This document shows, one piece after another, positions 50,004 through 56,788 of a DNA stretch of 56,788 nucleotides; within the stretch, counting starts at the first letter, position 1, and each line of letters starts with the position of its first letter. Origin of the DNA: CAYRIY01 sp964424335 (GTDB taxonomy: Bacteria > Bacillota > Limnochordia > DTU080 > RSA5); the NCBI GenBank assembly GCA_964424335.1, contig CAYRIY010000010.1, positions 1 through 56,788 on the forward strand, in the 5' to 3' direction. The position numbers and the translations under genes are program-made. The notes beneath the pieces are model-generated. The model did no database searches. It was not told where the DNA came from and saw only the letters and a list, made by a program, of their open reading frames with translations.

Positions 50004-50684
50004 ATGGCGCTCCTAGAGCTTGAGAACGTCCACAAGTCGTACGTCCAAGGAAGTCTCAAAGTCCACGCAGTGCGAGGCGTGGACCTTGCGATCGAGTCCG
50101 GGGAGTTCACAGCCATTGCCGGTCCTTCCGGATCGGGCAAGTCGACGCTGCTCAATCTCATCGGCTGCCTCGATGCTCCGACGTCCGGGAGCATCCGGCT
50201 CGCCGGCAAAGAGCTGTCCAACCTAAGCCGCAACGAGCGCGCCGACATCCGCCGGGACAAGATCGGGTTTATCTTTCAATCCTACAACCTCATCCCCGTC
50301 CTCACGGCAAAGGAGAACGTCGAGTTTCCTCTCCTCATGCTCAAGGCCAAAAACAGCGACGAGAGGGCGCGAGCGATCCTGGCCGAGGTCGGGTTGAAAG
50401 GCCTAGAAAACCGCAAACCGGGCGAGCTCTCCGGCGGCCAGCAACAGCGCGTCGCCATCGCCCGCGCCCTCGTCAAGGAGCCGGAAATCGTCCTCGCCGA
50501 CGAACCCACGGCAAACCTCGACTCGAAAACAGGCAAAGCCATTCTCGAACTGATGCGTGAGATGAACGAGAAGCAAGGCGCCACGTTTGTCTTTAGCACG
50601 CACGACCCCATGGTGATCGAGTACGCCCGCCGACTGATCACGTTGCACGACGGCCGCATCGCTTCGGACGAGAGGAGAGATTGA
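50004..50684 (+). CDS. LolD/MacB-type ABC transporter ATPase
   Basis: 226 aa. Walker A is GPSGSGKSTLLNLIG, Q-loop FIFQSYNLIPVLTAKENVEF, signature ELSGGQQQRVAIARALV, Walker B EIVLADEPTANLDSKTG and H-loop VFSTHD. The LolD-like class works with FtsX-type permeases that extract lipoproteins or act as mechanotransmitters. GAGGAG lies 8 bases before the ATG at 50004. Two permease genes follow without gaps. Confidence 0.96.
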   Translation: MALLELENVHKSYVQGSLKVHAVRGVDLAIESGEFTAIAGPSGSGKSTLLNLIGCLDAPTSGSIRLAGKELSNLSRNERADIRRDKIGFIFQSYNLIPVLTAKENVEFPLLMLKAKNSDERARAILAEVGLKGLENRKPGELSGGQQQRVAIARALVKEPEIVLADEPTANLDSKTGKAILELMREMNEKQGATFVFSTHDPMVIEYARRLITLHDGRIASDERRD

Positions 50685-50685
50685 G

Positions 50686-51918
50686 ATGCCGTTCCTCGTC
50701 AAGATCGCGGCACGTAACATCGTGCGAAACCCACGGCGCACCCTCCTCACCTTTGGCTCCCTTGCCGTTGGCATCATCACGCTGATCATCGTCGACTCGC
50801 TGCTTGGAGGGTTCACCAGCAAGAGCCTGCAAAACATCATCGACTACGAGACCGGGGACCTCAAAGTGCATGCGGTCGGATACTTTTCCGACCGAGAAAA
50901 CCTCCCCCTAGATCGCTCGATCGACCCGGCCGTCATTCTCCCCGTTGCACTTTCCGTGCAAGGCGTCGAATCGGCGAGCCCCAGGACCCAATTCACAGGT
51001 CGAGTCGTAGCCGGCTGGGAGGAGTTTCCCGTGCTGGCGATAGCTGTCGACAGCGACCGGGATAGCGACGTCCTGCGCCTCGCAGACGACGTCGACGGCC
51101 GCCTCCCCCGGCCCGGCACGAATGAAGCCGTCATCGGCGCGAACCTTTCGACGCTCCTGGGCCTTGAGGTCGGAGACGTGGCCACGATCGTCACGCGCAC
51201 GCGCGACCATGCGATCCAGGCTATGGATCTCACCATCGTGGGCGTGGCAAGCACCCCGAACCCCAATGTAAATCGAAACCACATTTACCTTGCCTTCGAC
51301 ACGACCGCAAGCGCTTTGGGCATGGAAGGCCGCGCTACCGAGGTCGTGGTGCGCCTCGCATCCGGCGTCTCCGCCGAGGCGGCAAAGCTTCGGCTCGAGC
51401 GGGCCTTGGCGGACTCCGGCGTCGCGGCCGAGGTCGTCACGTGGAAGGAGTCGGCGGCCGACTTCCTCGCGCTTGCTCAAACGGGAAGCGCCACCGACCT
51501 GATGCTCGTGGCGGCGATTTTCTTGATCGCGATTGTCGGCGTCACCAACACCACGCTGCTTGGCGCCCTCGAGCGAAAGCGTGAGATCGGCACGATGCAG
51601 GCGATGGGCCTGCGTCAAAGCGAAATCGTACGGCTCTTCCTCCTCGAGTCGGCGGGCATCGGCATCTTGGCGACCATCGCCGGATCGGTTCTTGGCGCCG
51701 CCGTCAACGTGTACCTCGTCGAGGTGGGGATCGACGTGTCGAGCATGCTTGGCGACATCGACCTAGGATTTCCCATCGACAACGTGATCCGGGGCACTTG
51801 GAACCCGGCTACCTATATTTGGGGAGCAGCGGCCGGATTTGCGTCTTGCCTGGTCTCAAGTTACATTCCGGCAAGGCAAGCCGCTCGGCAGCACCCTGCC
51901 GTCATGATGAGGCAGTGA
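50686..51918 (+). CDS. FtsX/LolE-type ABC permease 1
   Basis: 410 aa. TM1 at about 18-40 (LLTFGSLAVGIITLIIVDSL), then a large extracytoplasmic MacB-like domain (45-270; VSAEAAKLRLERALADSGVA near its end) and three TM helices at about 270-295, 325-345 and 375-395. LERKREIGTMQAMGLRQSEI and PARQAARQHPAVMM are FtsX-family signatures. The start codon follows the ATPase stop by one base. It pairs with the next permease to form a heterodimeric LolCE-like complex. Confidence 0.93.
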   Translation: MPFLVKIAARNIVRNPRRTLLTFGSLAVGIITLIIVDSLLGGFTSKSLQNIIDYETGDLKVHAVGYFSDRENLPLDRSIDPAVILPVALSVQGVESASPRTQFTGRVVAGWEEFPVLAIAVDSDRDSDVLRLADDVDGRLPRPGTNEAVIGANLSTLLGLEVGDVATIVTRTRDHAIQAMDLTIVGVASTPNPNVNRNHIYLAFDTTASALGMEGRATEVVVRLASGVSAEAAKLRLERALADSGVAAEVVTWKESAADFLALAQTGSATDLMLVAAIFLIAIVGVTNTTLLGALERKREIGTMQAMGLRQSEIVRLFLLESAGIGILATIAGSVLGAAVNVYLVEVGIDVSSMLGDIDLGFPIDNVIRGTWNPATYIWGAAAGFASCLVSSYIPARQAARQHPAVMMRQ

Positions 51919-51952
51919 ACAATAGGCGCACGATCAAAGGGGTAGAAAAGCA

Positions 51953-53200
51953 GTGCTACTGCTACGAATCGCCATGCGAAACCTCGGGCGATCCCGCGCC
52001 CGGACGGCGCTCAGCATCTTCTCCGTGGCCGCTTCGGTGATGATGGTGCTCCTGCTCAAAGGCGCCATCGACGGGATTTTGACCACGATGGAAGAGAGCG
52101 CCATCAGACTGAGCGCCGGCCACATCAGAGTGATCGATCAGGAGTACGAATCGCGTGAGAGGCTCCTCTCCCTGCAGTATCCGGTCGATGGTTGGAACGG
52201 AGAGGGCGTCGCCCTGATGGCCCAAGACCTCGCGGCGATCCCCGGCGTCGACTTGGTCGCGCCTCGCCTGCGGTTTGGGGGCATGATCAGCCACGGAGAC
52301 GACCTGCGCAGCGTGTTGGTGGTGGGTGGAGACCCCGACATCGAACGGGAACTGCTCCGGGCCGACCGCTACCTCGGCGAAGGCCGATTCGTCCGCTCCG
52401 GTGAGCGTGAGGCCGTGCTCGGGCGCCGCCTGCTGGGCCGGTTGGGACTGGGCGTAGGCGACCGGTTCACGCTCGTCTTCAGCACGTCGCTCGGCGCCTT
52501 GCGCGGGTACACCTTGACGATCGTCGGGGCCTTTGAAAGCGGAATGCCCTTCCTCGACGACGGCACGGTCATCGTGCCCCTCGATGTCGCCCAAGGCGCA
52601 GTCGATTTCGGCGACGCCGCAACCGAACTGCTTGTGATGGCAAGCCGTTTGCTCGACGTTCCAAGATTGGCGCAGCAAATCGAAGACATGGCCCGCGAGC
52701 AGGGTGGCCGTTACACGTCGATTCCCTGGTACAAGCATAACGAGATCATCGAGTACCTGCAGGTCGGGCGCCGGATCTACGACGCGATTTACATCGGCCT
52801 TCTCGTACTCGCGAGTTTTGTCGTTGTCAACACATTCGTCATGATCGTGAACGAACGCCGACGGGAGATCGGGATGCTCAGCGCCTTGGGCCTTCGCTCC
52901 GGGGAGATTCGAACGTTGTTCCTGCTCGAGGGCGGCGTCTGCGGCCTTGCGGGTAGCCTGGTAGGATCGCTCGTGGGAGCGTCGCTCGTTTTGGTCTTGT
53001 CCCGCGTCGGCATCCCGCTGCCCGGCGCCGATGCAATGGGCGCAGAGCTCATGTACCCGACTACGCTCTACCCCATCTTCTCGGCGGGTGTCGTCGCCTA
53101 CGCCTTCGTCGGCGGAATCCTCGTCACGGTGGCGGCCGTGGCTCTTCCCGCCCGCCAGGCGGCGCGAATGAGCCCCACGGAGGCGCTGCGCGCCACGTGA
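51953..53200 (+). CDS. FtsX/LolC-type ABC permease 2
   Basis: 415 aa with a GTG start. LLRIAMRNLGRSRARTALSI begins TM1, then an extracytoplasmic domain to about 265, followed by three TM helices: IGLLVLASFVVVNTFVMIVN, LLEGGVCGLAGSLVGSLVGA and IFSAGVVAYAFVGGILVTV. NERRREIGMLSALGLRSGEI and PARQAARMSPTEALRA are family signatures. Sequence differs from permease 1, indicating a heterodimer. The spacing of 34 bases to the first permease and 65 to the LolA-like gene support one transcript. Confidence 0.93.
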   Translation: MLLLRIAMRNLGRSRARTALSIFSVAASVMMVLLLKGAIDGILTTMEESAIRLSAGHIRVIDQEYESRERLLSLQYPVDGWNGEGVALMAQDLAAIPGVDLVAPRLRFGGMISHGDDLRSVLVVGGDPDIERELLRADRYLGEGRFVRSGEREAVLGRRLLGRLGLGVGDRFTLVFSTSLGALRGYTLTIVGAFESGMPFLDDGTVIVPLDVAQGAVDFGDAATELLVMASRLLDVPRLAQQIEDMAREQGGRYTSIPWYKHNEIIEYLQVGRRIYDAIYIGLLVLASFVVVNTFVMIVNERRREIGMLSALGLRSGEIRTLFLLEGGVCGLAGSLVGSLVGASLVLVLSRVGIPLPGADAMGAELMYPTTLYPIFSAGVVAYAFVGGILVTVAAVALPARQAARMSPTEALRAT

Positions 53201-53265
53201 CGCACGGAGCGCACTTGGCATGGGAACTCGATCTCAGTCCGACGATGAAAGGATGAGGAACATCG

Positions 53266-54057
53266 ATGTACGTCAACGACAAACCCGGGGCGCTGGCCGC
53301 CCTAGCGCTCATGTTGATCGTGGCGACAGCCGCGTCTATCTTCACACAATCCGCAGTACAAGCCTCCGAACAATCCGAGCTCACCGCCCAGGAGATTCTA
53401 GCCCGAGTCGACGAGCATGCGAGTTTTGAGAGCGCATATTTCGAGAGCACGATGATCATTCGAAGCGGAAGGCGCGAGCTCGTCAAGGAGATGCAATCGT
53501 ACAGCGACGGCCAAGGAAACGGGCTTGTCACGTTTACCAATCCGGCCGACCGCGATACCAAATACCTCAAGCTGGGCGACGAGCTTTGGATGTACTTTCC
53601 GGACGCGGACGATCTCGTCAAGATCTCTGGACACATGCTGCGCCAAGGGTTTATGGGCAGCGACTTCTCCTACGAGGACACGCTCCAAAGCGAGCGCTTC
53701 CACGAGGTGTACGACGTCGTGCTGGACGGAATGGAGCCGTGCGGCGACGCGTTGTGCTACGTCCTCGACGCAAGCGTAAAGCCCGGCGTTCAGGCCACGT
53801 ACGCCCTGCGACGCATGTGGGTGGACGCTGAGCTCTTTGTCGTGCGGCGAGAAGAGCTCATGGCAGCAGGGGGGCGGCTGCTCAAGATCGCGGAGACGGA
53901 GAAAATCGAAACCATCGGCGGGCGTCCCTTCTCGACCCAAGTCACCATGCGGGATCTCTTGAGGCAAAACTCCTCGACGACGCTCGTGATCAACCGAGCG
54001 GAGTTTGACATCGAAATCCCGGAGGACCTATTTTCGTTGCGCAGTTTGATGCGTTAA
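53266..54057 (+). CDS. LolA-like outer-membrane lipoprotein-sorting protein
   Basis: 263 aa. Signal segment at 9-27 (ALALMLIVATAASIFTQS). The mature part has the LolA-like fold: ESAYFESTMIIRSGRRELVK, KYLKLGDELWMYFPDADDLV, KISGHMLRQGFMGSDFSYED and RMWVDAELFVVRREELMAAG. Related proteins (COG2834) carry hydrophobic ligands across the periplasm. It follows two FtsX-type permeases and precedes an outer-membrane barrel, as expected of a periplasmic shuttle. AGGATGAGG precedes the ATG. Contains a Cys pair (MEPCGDALCYV) that may form a disulfide. Confidence 0.9.
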   Translation: MYVNDKPGALAALALMLIVATAASIFTQSAVQASEQSELTAQEILARVDEHASFESAYFESTMIIRSGRRELVKEMQSYSDGQGNGLVTFTNPADRDTKYLKLGDELWMYFPDADDLVKISGHMLRQGFMGSDFSYEDTLQSERFHEVYDVVLDGMEPCGDALCYVLDASVKPGVQATYALRRMWVDAELFVVRREELMAAGGRLLKIAETEKIETIGGRPFSTQVTMRDLLRQNSSTTLVINRAEFDIEIPEDLFSLRSLMR

Positions 54058-54088
54058 TCCGAAGTTATATAGAAAAGGAGCGTGCCCC

Positions 54089-55159
54089 ATGGAGAATACG
54101 AGCGTGCTTCATGGACGAGACGAGCGAATGCGAAGCAATCGTTGTCGCCTGCCAACGCGTGGCGGGCGCATTTTGAGGCTCGCCTTGGTATTGACGCTCA
54201 TGTTCCACGTCGGGCTCGCAGCTCCCCACGCGGCCTGGGCTCAGGATTTGATCCGCATGGGCGGCGAGTGGTCGCTCCTGCTTGACGGTACGCGTGTTGG
54301 CACGGCCGAGCGCCTCCAGGCGTCCACCGCGCTTCGACTCCAAGGTCGCACCCTCACCCATCCGTGGCGCATCTTCTTCGACGGGCGAGTGATCGGCTCC
54401 GGATCAACGGAGCAGGACTTCAGCGCCGAGGCGCGCCTTGACCGGCTCTACCTGCGACTTTACCTCCCGGGGGCAGACGTGACGGTCGGCAAGCAGACCG
54501 TCAACTGGGGCTCTGGCTATGCCTGGTCTCCGACCGACGTGTTCAACCCGCCGGACCCGCACGACCCGACAGGCGTCCGCAAAGGCGTGACTTCCGTGGT
54601 ATTGCAGGCGCCCGTAGGTCCCCTCGACTACTGGAGCGTCGCGTTCGCCAGCGAGCAAGCAGGCGTTCGCCGCCGGGGGAACGTGTCCGGCGTCGACTGG
54701 TCCCTCCTTGCCGCGCTCGACCGAGGCGACGTCGTGCTCGGTGGGGATTTGAAAGGGGACCGCGGCATCGGCTGGCGCATTGCGGGCGCCTATCGCCTTC
54801 CGGATGAAGCGGGCGCCGCTCGCTCTATGCAGGTCGTTTTCGGCGCCGACTATAGCTGGTTTTCAGGGCGATTGCACTGGATTGGCGAGTACATGATGGA
54901 TCGGGGCACAGCGGGCCCAGGCGCCGATCGGACATTTCACCAGGTTGCGTACCAAATCGACGAGTTTTCTTCGGTGTCCGCGGCGCTGCTCGCGGATCTC
55001 ACGGCGAGGCAAAGCGCGTGGACGCTAGGAGCGGCGACCGCCCTAGGCGGTCAATCAAAGGTTGCGCTCGCGCTTACGCTCTTTGGCCATCCAGGAGCGC
55101 TCTTGCCCTCGCCCGCTGCCGACGCCCGCGCCACCCTGGAGTACACCTTGGCATTTTAG
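54089..55159 (+). CDS. Putative outer-membrane beta-barrel protein
   Basis: 356 aa. A signal peptide at about 28-52 (LRLALVLTLMFHVGLAAPHA, cleaved after AWA) precedes a mature chain of alternating residues. TVGKQTVNWGSGYAWSPTDVF and NPPDPHDPTGVRKGVTSVVL are reminiscent of DUF1302-like or porin-type barrels, and the last residues EYTLAF end in Phe with alternating hydrophobics, the outer-membrane insertion signal. Glycine and aromatic girdle residues recur every 20 or so positions. It is the last gene of the Lol-like cassette, and would be the outer-membrane partner. The exact family is unsettled. Confidence 0.78.
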   Translation: MENTSVLHGRDERMRSNRCRLPTRGGRILRLALVLTLMFHVGLAAPHAAWAQDLIRMGGEWSLLLDGTRVGTAERLQASTALRLQGRTLTHPWRIFFDGRVIGSGSTEQDFSAEARLDRLYLRLYLPGADVTVGKQTVNWGSGYAWSPTDVFNPPDPHDPTGVRKGVTSVVLQAPVGPLDYWSVAFASEQAGVRRRGNVSGVDWSLLAALDRGDVVLGGDLKGDRGIGWRIAGAYRLPDEAGAARSMQVVFGADYSWFSGRLHWIGEYMMDRGTAGPGADRTFHQVAYQIDEFSSVSAALLADLTARQSAWTLGAATALGGQSKVALALTLFGHPGALLPSPAADARATLEYTLAF

Positions 55160-55226
55160 GCCCACGGGCAACACATTTCCAAGGGCCCGACCCGACGCAC
55201 ACCGGCCAAAGGTGCAATCCCAAACG

Positions 55227-56498
55227 TTACAACCGTGCGCGTGCGCACTCCTCGGCCCGAGCTAAAAGCAAGGATCGCTCACGCACGTTTTGAGTGAGCG
55301 CCGCCGCCCGCTCAAACTCTTCCCTCGCCTCGCCCAGCCGACCAAGTTTCCAAAGGAGGTCGCCGCGCACGCTTGGGAGCAAGTGGTACGACTTTAGGGC
55401 CGGGTGAGCCGCCAACTCATCGACGAGCGCGAGCGCAGGCTGCGGACCGTACGCCATCGAAACCGCCACGGCTCGATTCAGCTCGACGACCGGGCTTGGT
55501 TCGATCTCGAGCAGCGCTTCGTACAGGGCAACAATGCGCTTCCAATCGGTCTCGTCCGGCGCCGCCGCTCGAGCGTGGCAAGCGGCGATGGCGGCCTGCA
55601 GAACGTACGGTCCAAAGGGCCCCCCAAGACGCTCTGCCCGCTCCAAAGCCGCAAGGCCCCGGCGAATCAGCAGACGATCCCAGCGCCTTCGATCTTGGTC
55701 GAGCAAGAGGACGGGTGCGCCATCCGGCCCGACCCTCGCTCCAAGGCGCGACGCCTGGATCTCCATCAATGCCACCAGTCCGTGGACTTCGGACTCCCCA
55801 GGGACCAGCTCGGCGAGGATCCGCCCGAGCCGCAGCGCCTCTTGACAGAGCGCGGGACGAACCCAGTCGTCGCCCGAGGTCGCAGAGTATCCCTCGTTAA
55901 AAATCAGATAGATCACTTCGAGTACCGACGACAGGCGAGATGGGAGGTCCGCTTTGCTCGGGGTTTCAAACGCGACCTGCTCTTTGGCGAGCGTCCTTTT
56001 GGCACGCACGATGCGCTGCGCGACCGTCGGCACCGGCGTGAGAAAGGCTCGGGCGATCTCTTCGGTCGACAAGCCGCCAAAGAGCCGGAGCGTCAGGGCC
56101 ACCCGGGCATCTCGTGAGAGCGTCGGGTGACAGCACATGAAGATGAGCGAAAGGAGATCGTCCTCGACCGGCTCCTCAAAAAGAGCGTCCAGGTCCGGTT
56201 CGTGAAGCGCGGGTCTCGACTCGAGCTCGCGGCCCATCTCCACGACCTTTTCGCCAAGGCGCTTCTCGCGCCGGAACTGATCCATTGCCCGGCGCTTTGC
56301 CACCGTCATGAGCCAAGCGGCGGGTTTCTTCGGAACCCCGGTCTGGGGCCACTGTTCGAGCGCGGCCACGAGCGCATCTTGGGCGAGGTCTTCAGCGACG
56401 CCCACATCGCGCACGATCCGCGTGAGGCCCGCGATGACCTTTGCCGACTCGATCCGCCAGATTGCATCAATCGTCCGATGAATCGATGAATGAGACAT
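55227..56498 (-). CDS. RNA polymerase sigma factor, SigJ/DUF6596 group
   Basis: 423 aa. Sigma region 2: AGLTRIVRDVGVAEDLAQDA and PAAWLMTVAKRRAMDQFRRE. Region 4: RVALTLRLFGGLSTEEIARA and FLTPVPTVAQRIVRAKRTLA. The C-terminal 220 residues hold the DUF6596 domain (SVLEVIYLIFNEGYSATSGD), then tetratricopeptide-like helices (VALMEIQASRLGARV; VALYEALLEIEPSPVVELNR). Such sigma factors lack an anti-sigma and work with YCII/DGPF proteins; one is encoded at 47.1 kb. The ATG is only six bases past a TATAAT box, so its mRNA is likely leaderless. Confidence 0.93.
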   Translation of the reverse strand: MSHSSIHRTIDAIWRIESAKVIAGLTRIVRDVGVAEDLAQDALVAALEQWPQTGVPKKPAAWLMTVAKRRAMDQFRREKRLGEKVVEMGRELESRPALHEPDLDALFEEPVEDDLLSLIFMCCHPTLSRDARVALTLRLFGGLSTEEIARAFLTPVPTVAQRIVRAKRTLAKEQVAFETPSKADLPSRLSSVLEVIYLIFNEGYSATSGDDWVRPALCQEALRLGRILAELVPGESEVHGLVALMEIQASRLGARVGPDGAPVLLLDQDRRRWDRLLIRRGLAALERAERLGGPFGPYVLQAAIAACHARAAAPDETDWKRIVALYEALLEIEPSPVVELNRAVAVSMAYGPQPALALVDELAAHPALKSYHLLPSVRGDLLWKLGRLGEAREEFERAAALTQNVRERSLLLARAEECARARL

Positions 56499-56504
56499 GC
56501 CTAG

Positions 56505-56510
56505 ATTATA
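56505..56510 (-). promoter_or_regulatory. TATAAT box of a leaderless sigma-factor mRNA
   Basis: A perfect TATAAT (56505-56510 on the minus strand) ends six bases before the ATG at 56498. The transcript would start at or next to the ATG. No ribosome site is seen, and no clear -35 box. Confidence 0.6.
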
Positions 56511-56538
56511 CACGGAAAAACCAATTATTGGGCGAGCG

Positions 56539-56577
56539 GCTGTTCGTATACGTCTCGCAGGGACGTATACGAACAGC
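56539..56577. repeat. Perfect 16-bp inverted repeat
   Basis: Arms GCTGTTCGTATACGTC (56539-56554) and GACGTATACGAACAGC (56562-56577) are exact complements with a 7-base loop. It lies between the end of the binding-protein gene and the sigma gene, both on the minus strand. There is no T-run, so a terminator is not obvious; it may be an operator or an RNA hairpin. Confidence 0.85.
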
Positions 56578-56607
56578 GACTGGGGTTACGGGACTACTTG
56601 CGCGGGA

Positions 56608-56788
56608 CTACTCGCCCAGCTCGATCCGCCATTCGGCGAGCAGGCGGCTCCAAAGCTCGTGCCCTTCCATCACCGCTTGCTCCGGTGAGATCTCCTGGTT
56701 GATCGCCCGACCCATGATTACGTCAAACTCCCCTTGCGACACGTTGCGCGGCGGCGGGAGCTGCGCCGGCTTGATGTAGGGGACCAGC
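56608..56788 (-). CDS. 3' end of a sugar ABC transporter substrate-binding protein (partial)
   Basis: The last 59 residues before a TAG at 56608-56610, open at the window edge. They read LVPYIKPAQLPPPRNVSQGE, FDVIMGRAINQEISPEQAVM and EGHELWSRLLAEWRIELGE. The ISPEQAVMEGHELW pattern (Pro-Glu-x-Ala followed by a helix) is the usual C-terminus of family 1 solute-binding proteins. The rest lies beyond the window. Confidence 0.75.
   Translation of the reverse strand, partial: LVPYIKPAQLPPPRNVSQGEFDVIMGRAINQEISPEQAVMEGHELWSRLLAEWRIELGE

Noticed and set aside
1..56788. tRNA, rRNA, insertion sequences or prophage genes
   Set aside because: None could be recognised: no transposase or integrase domains, no IS-type terminal repeats, and no cloverleaf seen in the intergenic stretches. 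A covariance-model scan was not possible.

Overview
The window is GC-rich bacterial DNA, densely coding on both strands, with strong AGGAGG-type ribosome sites, frequent GTG/TTG starts and one assembly gap of 100 N. No marker gene fixes the taxonomy. The SatD/DUF3307 pair and the ribosome-site style resemble Bacillota. A LolA-like protein and a C-terminal-Phe beta-barrel point to an outer membrane, so a diderm Bacillota lineage (Limnochordia-like) is my best guess; this is inference.

Layout. 0.2-3.3 kb: minus-strand operon of a sulfatase and two sugar-isomerase TIM barrels. 3.3-5.4 kb: gene-poor stretch, then a beta-propeller protein. 5.6-7.0 kb: thyA-folA operon. 7.0-8.7 kb: DUF3307-SatD operon behind three matching 18-bp palindromic boxes. 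8.7-17.0 kb: esterase-like hydrolase, SDR, amidohydrolase plus Rieske protein, SGNH esterase and GH95 glycosidase. 17.2-23.1 kb: anchored cyclophilin, group II decarboxylase, purine permease divergent from adenine deaminase. 23.1-29.3 kb: APH(6)-like kinase, a split two-component system, a P-loop kinase and pncB.

29.4-39.7 kb is the most coherent block. It holds a GH140-type apiosidase, Gfo/Idh dehydrogenase (ApsD-like), PGDH-like oxidoisomerase (ApnO-like), solute-binding protein, DUF1537 kinase (OiaK-like), RuBisCO-like protein (OiaX/OiaT-like), ApnL-like lactonase and a divergent GntR regulator. Together they form a full route for D-apiose, the branched pentose of pectin rhamnogalacturonan II. 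Three matching operator half-palindromes, two of them inside near-identical promoters, tie the block into one regulon. The binding protein is truncated, its permeases are absent, and a sugar-isomerase remnant abuts the regulator gene, so the locus has lost parts.

39.7-49.3 kb: mostly small regulatory and stress-type genes (ArsR with an AHSA1 protein, DUF4097, ECF sigma/anti-sigma, MBL-like, ICMT, AbrB-type, YCII, AraC, VOC, DUF488). 49.5-55.2 kb: a co-directional cassette of GbsR regulator, LolD-like ATPase, two FtsX-type permeases, LolA-like protein and outer-membrane barrel. 55.2-56.8 kb: a SigJ/DUF6596-type sigma factor with a probable leaderless mRNA, a perfect 16-bp inverted repeat, and the 3' end of another sugar-binding protein running off the window.
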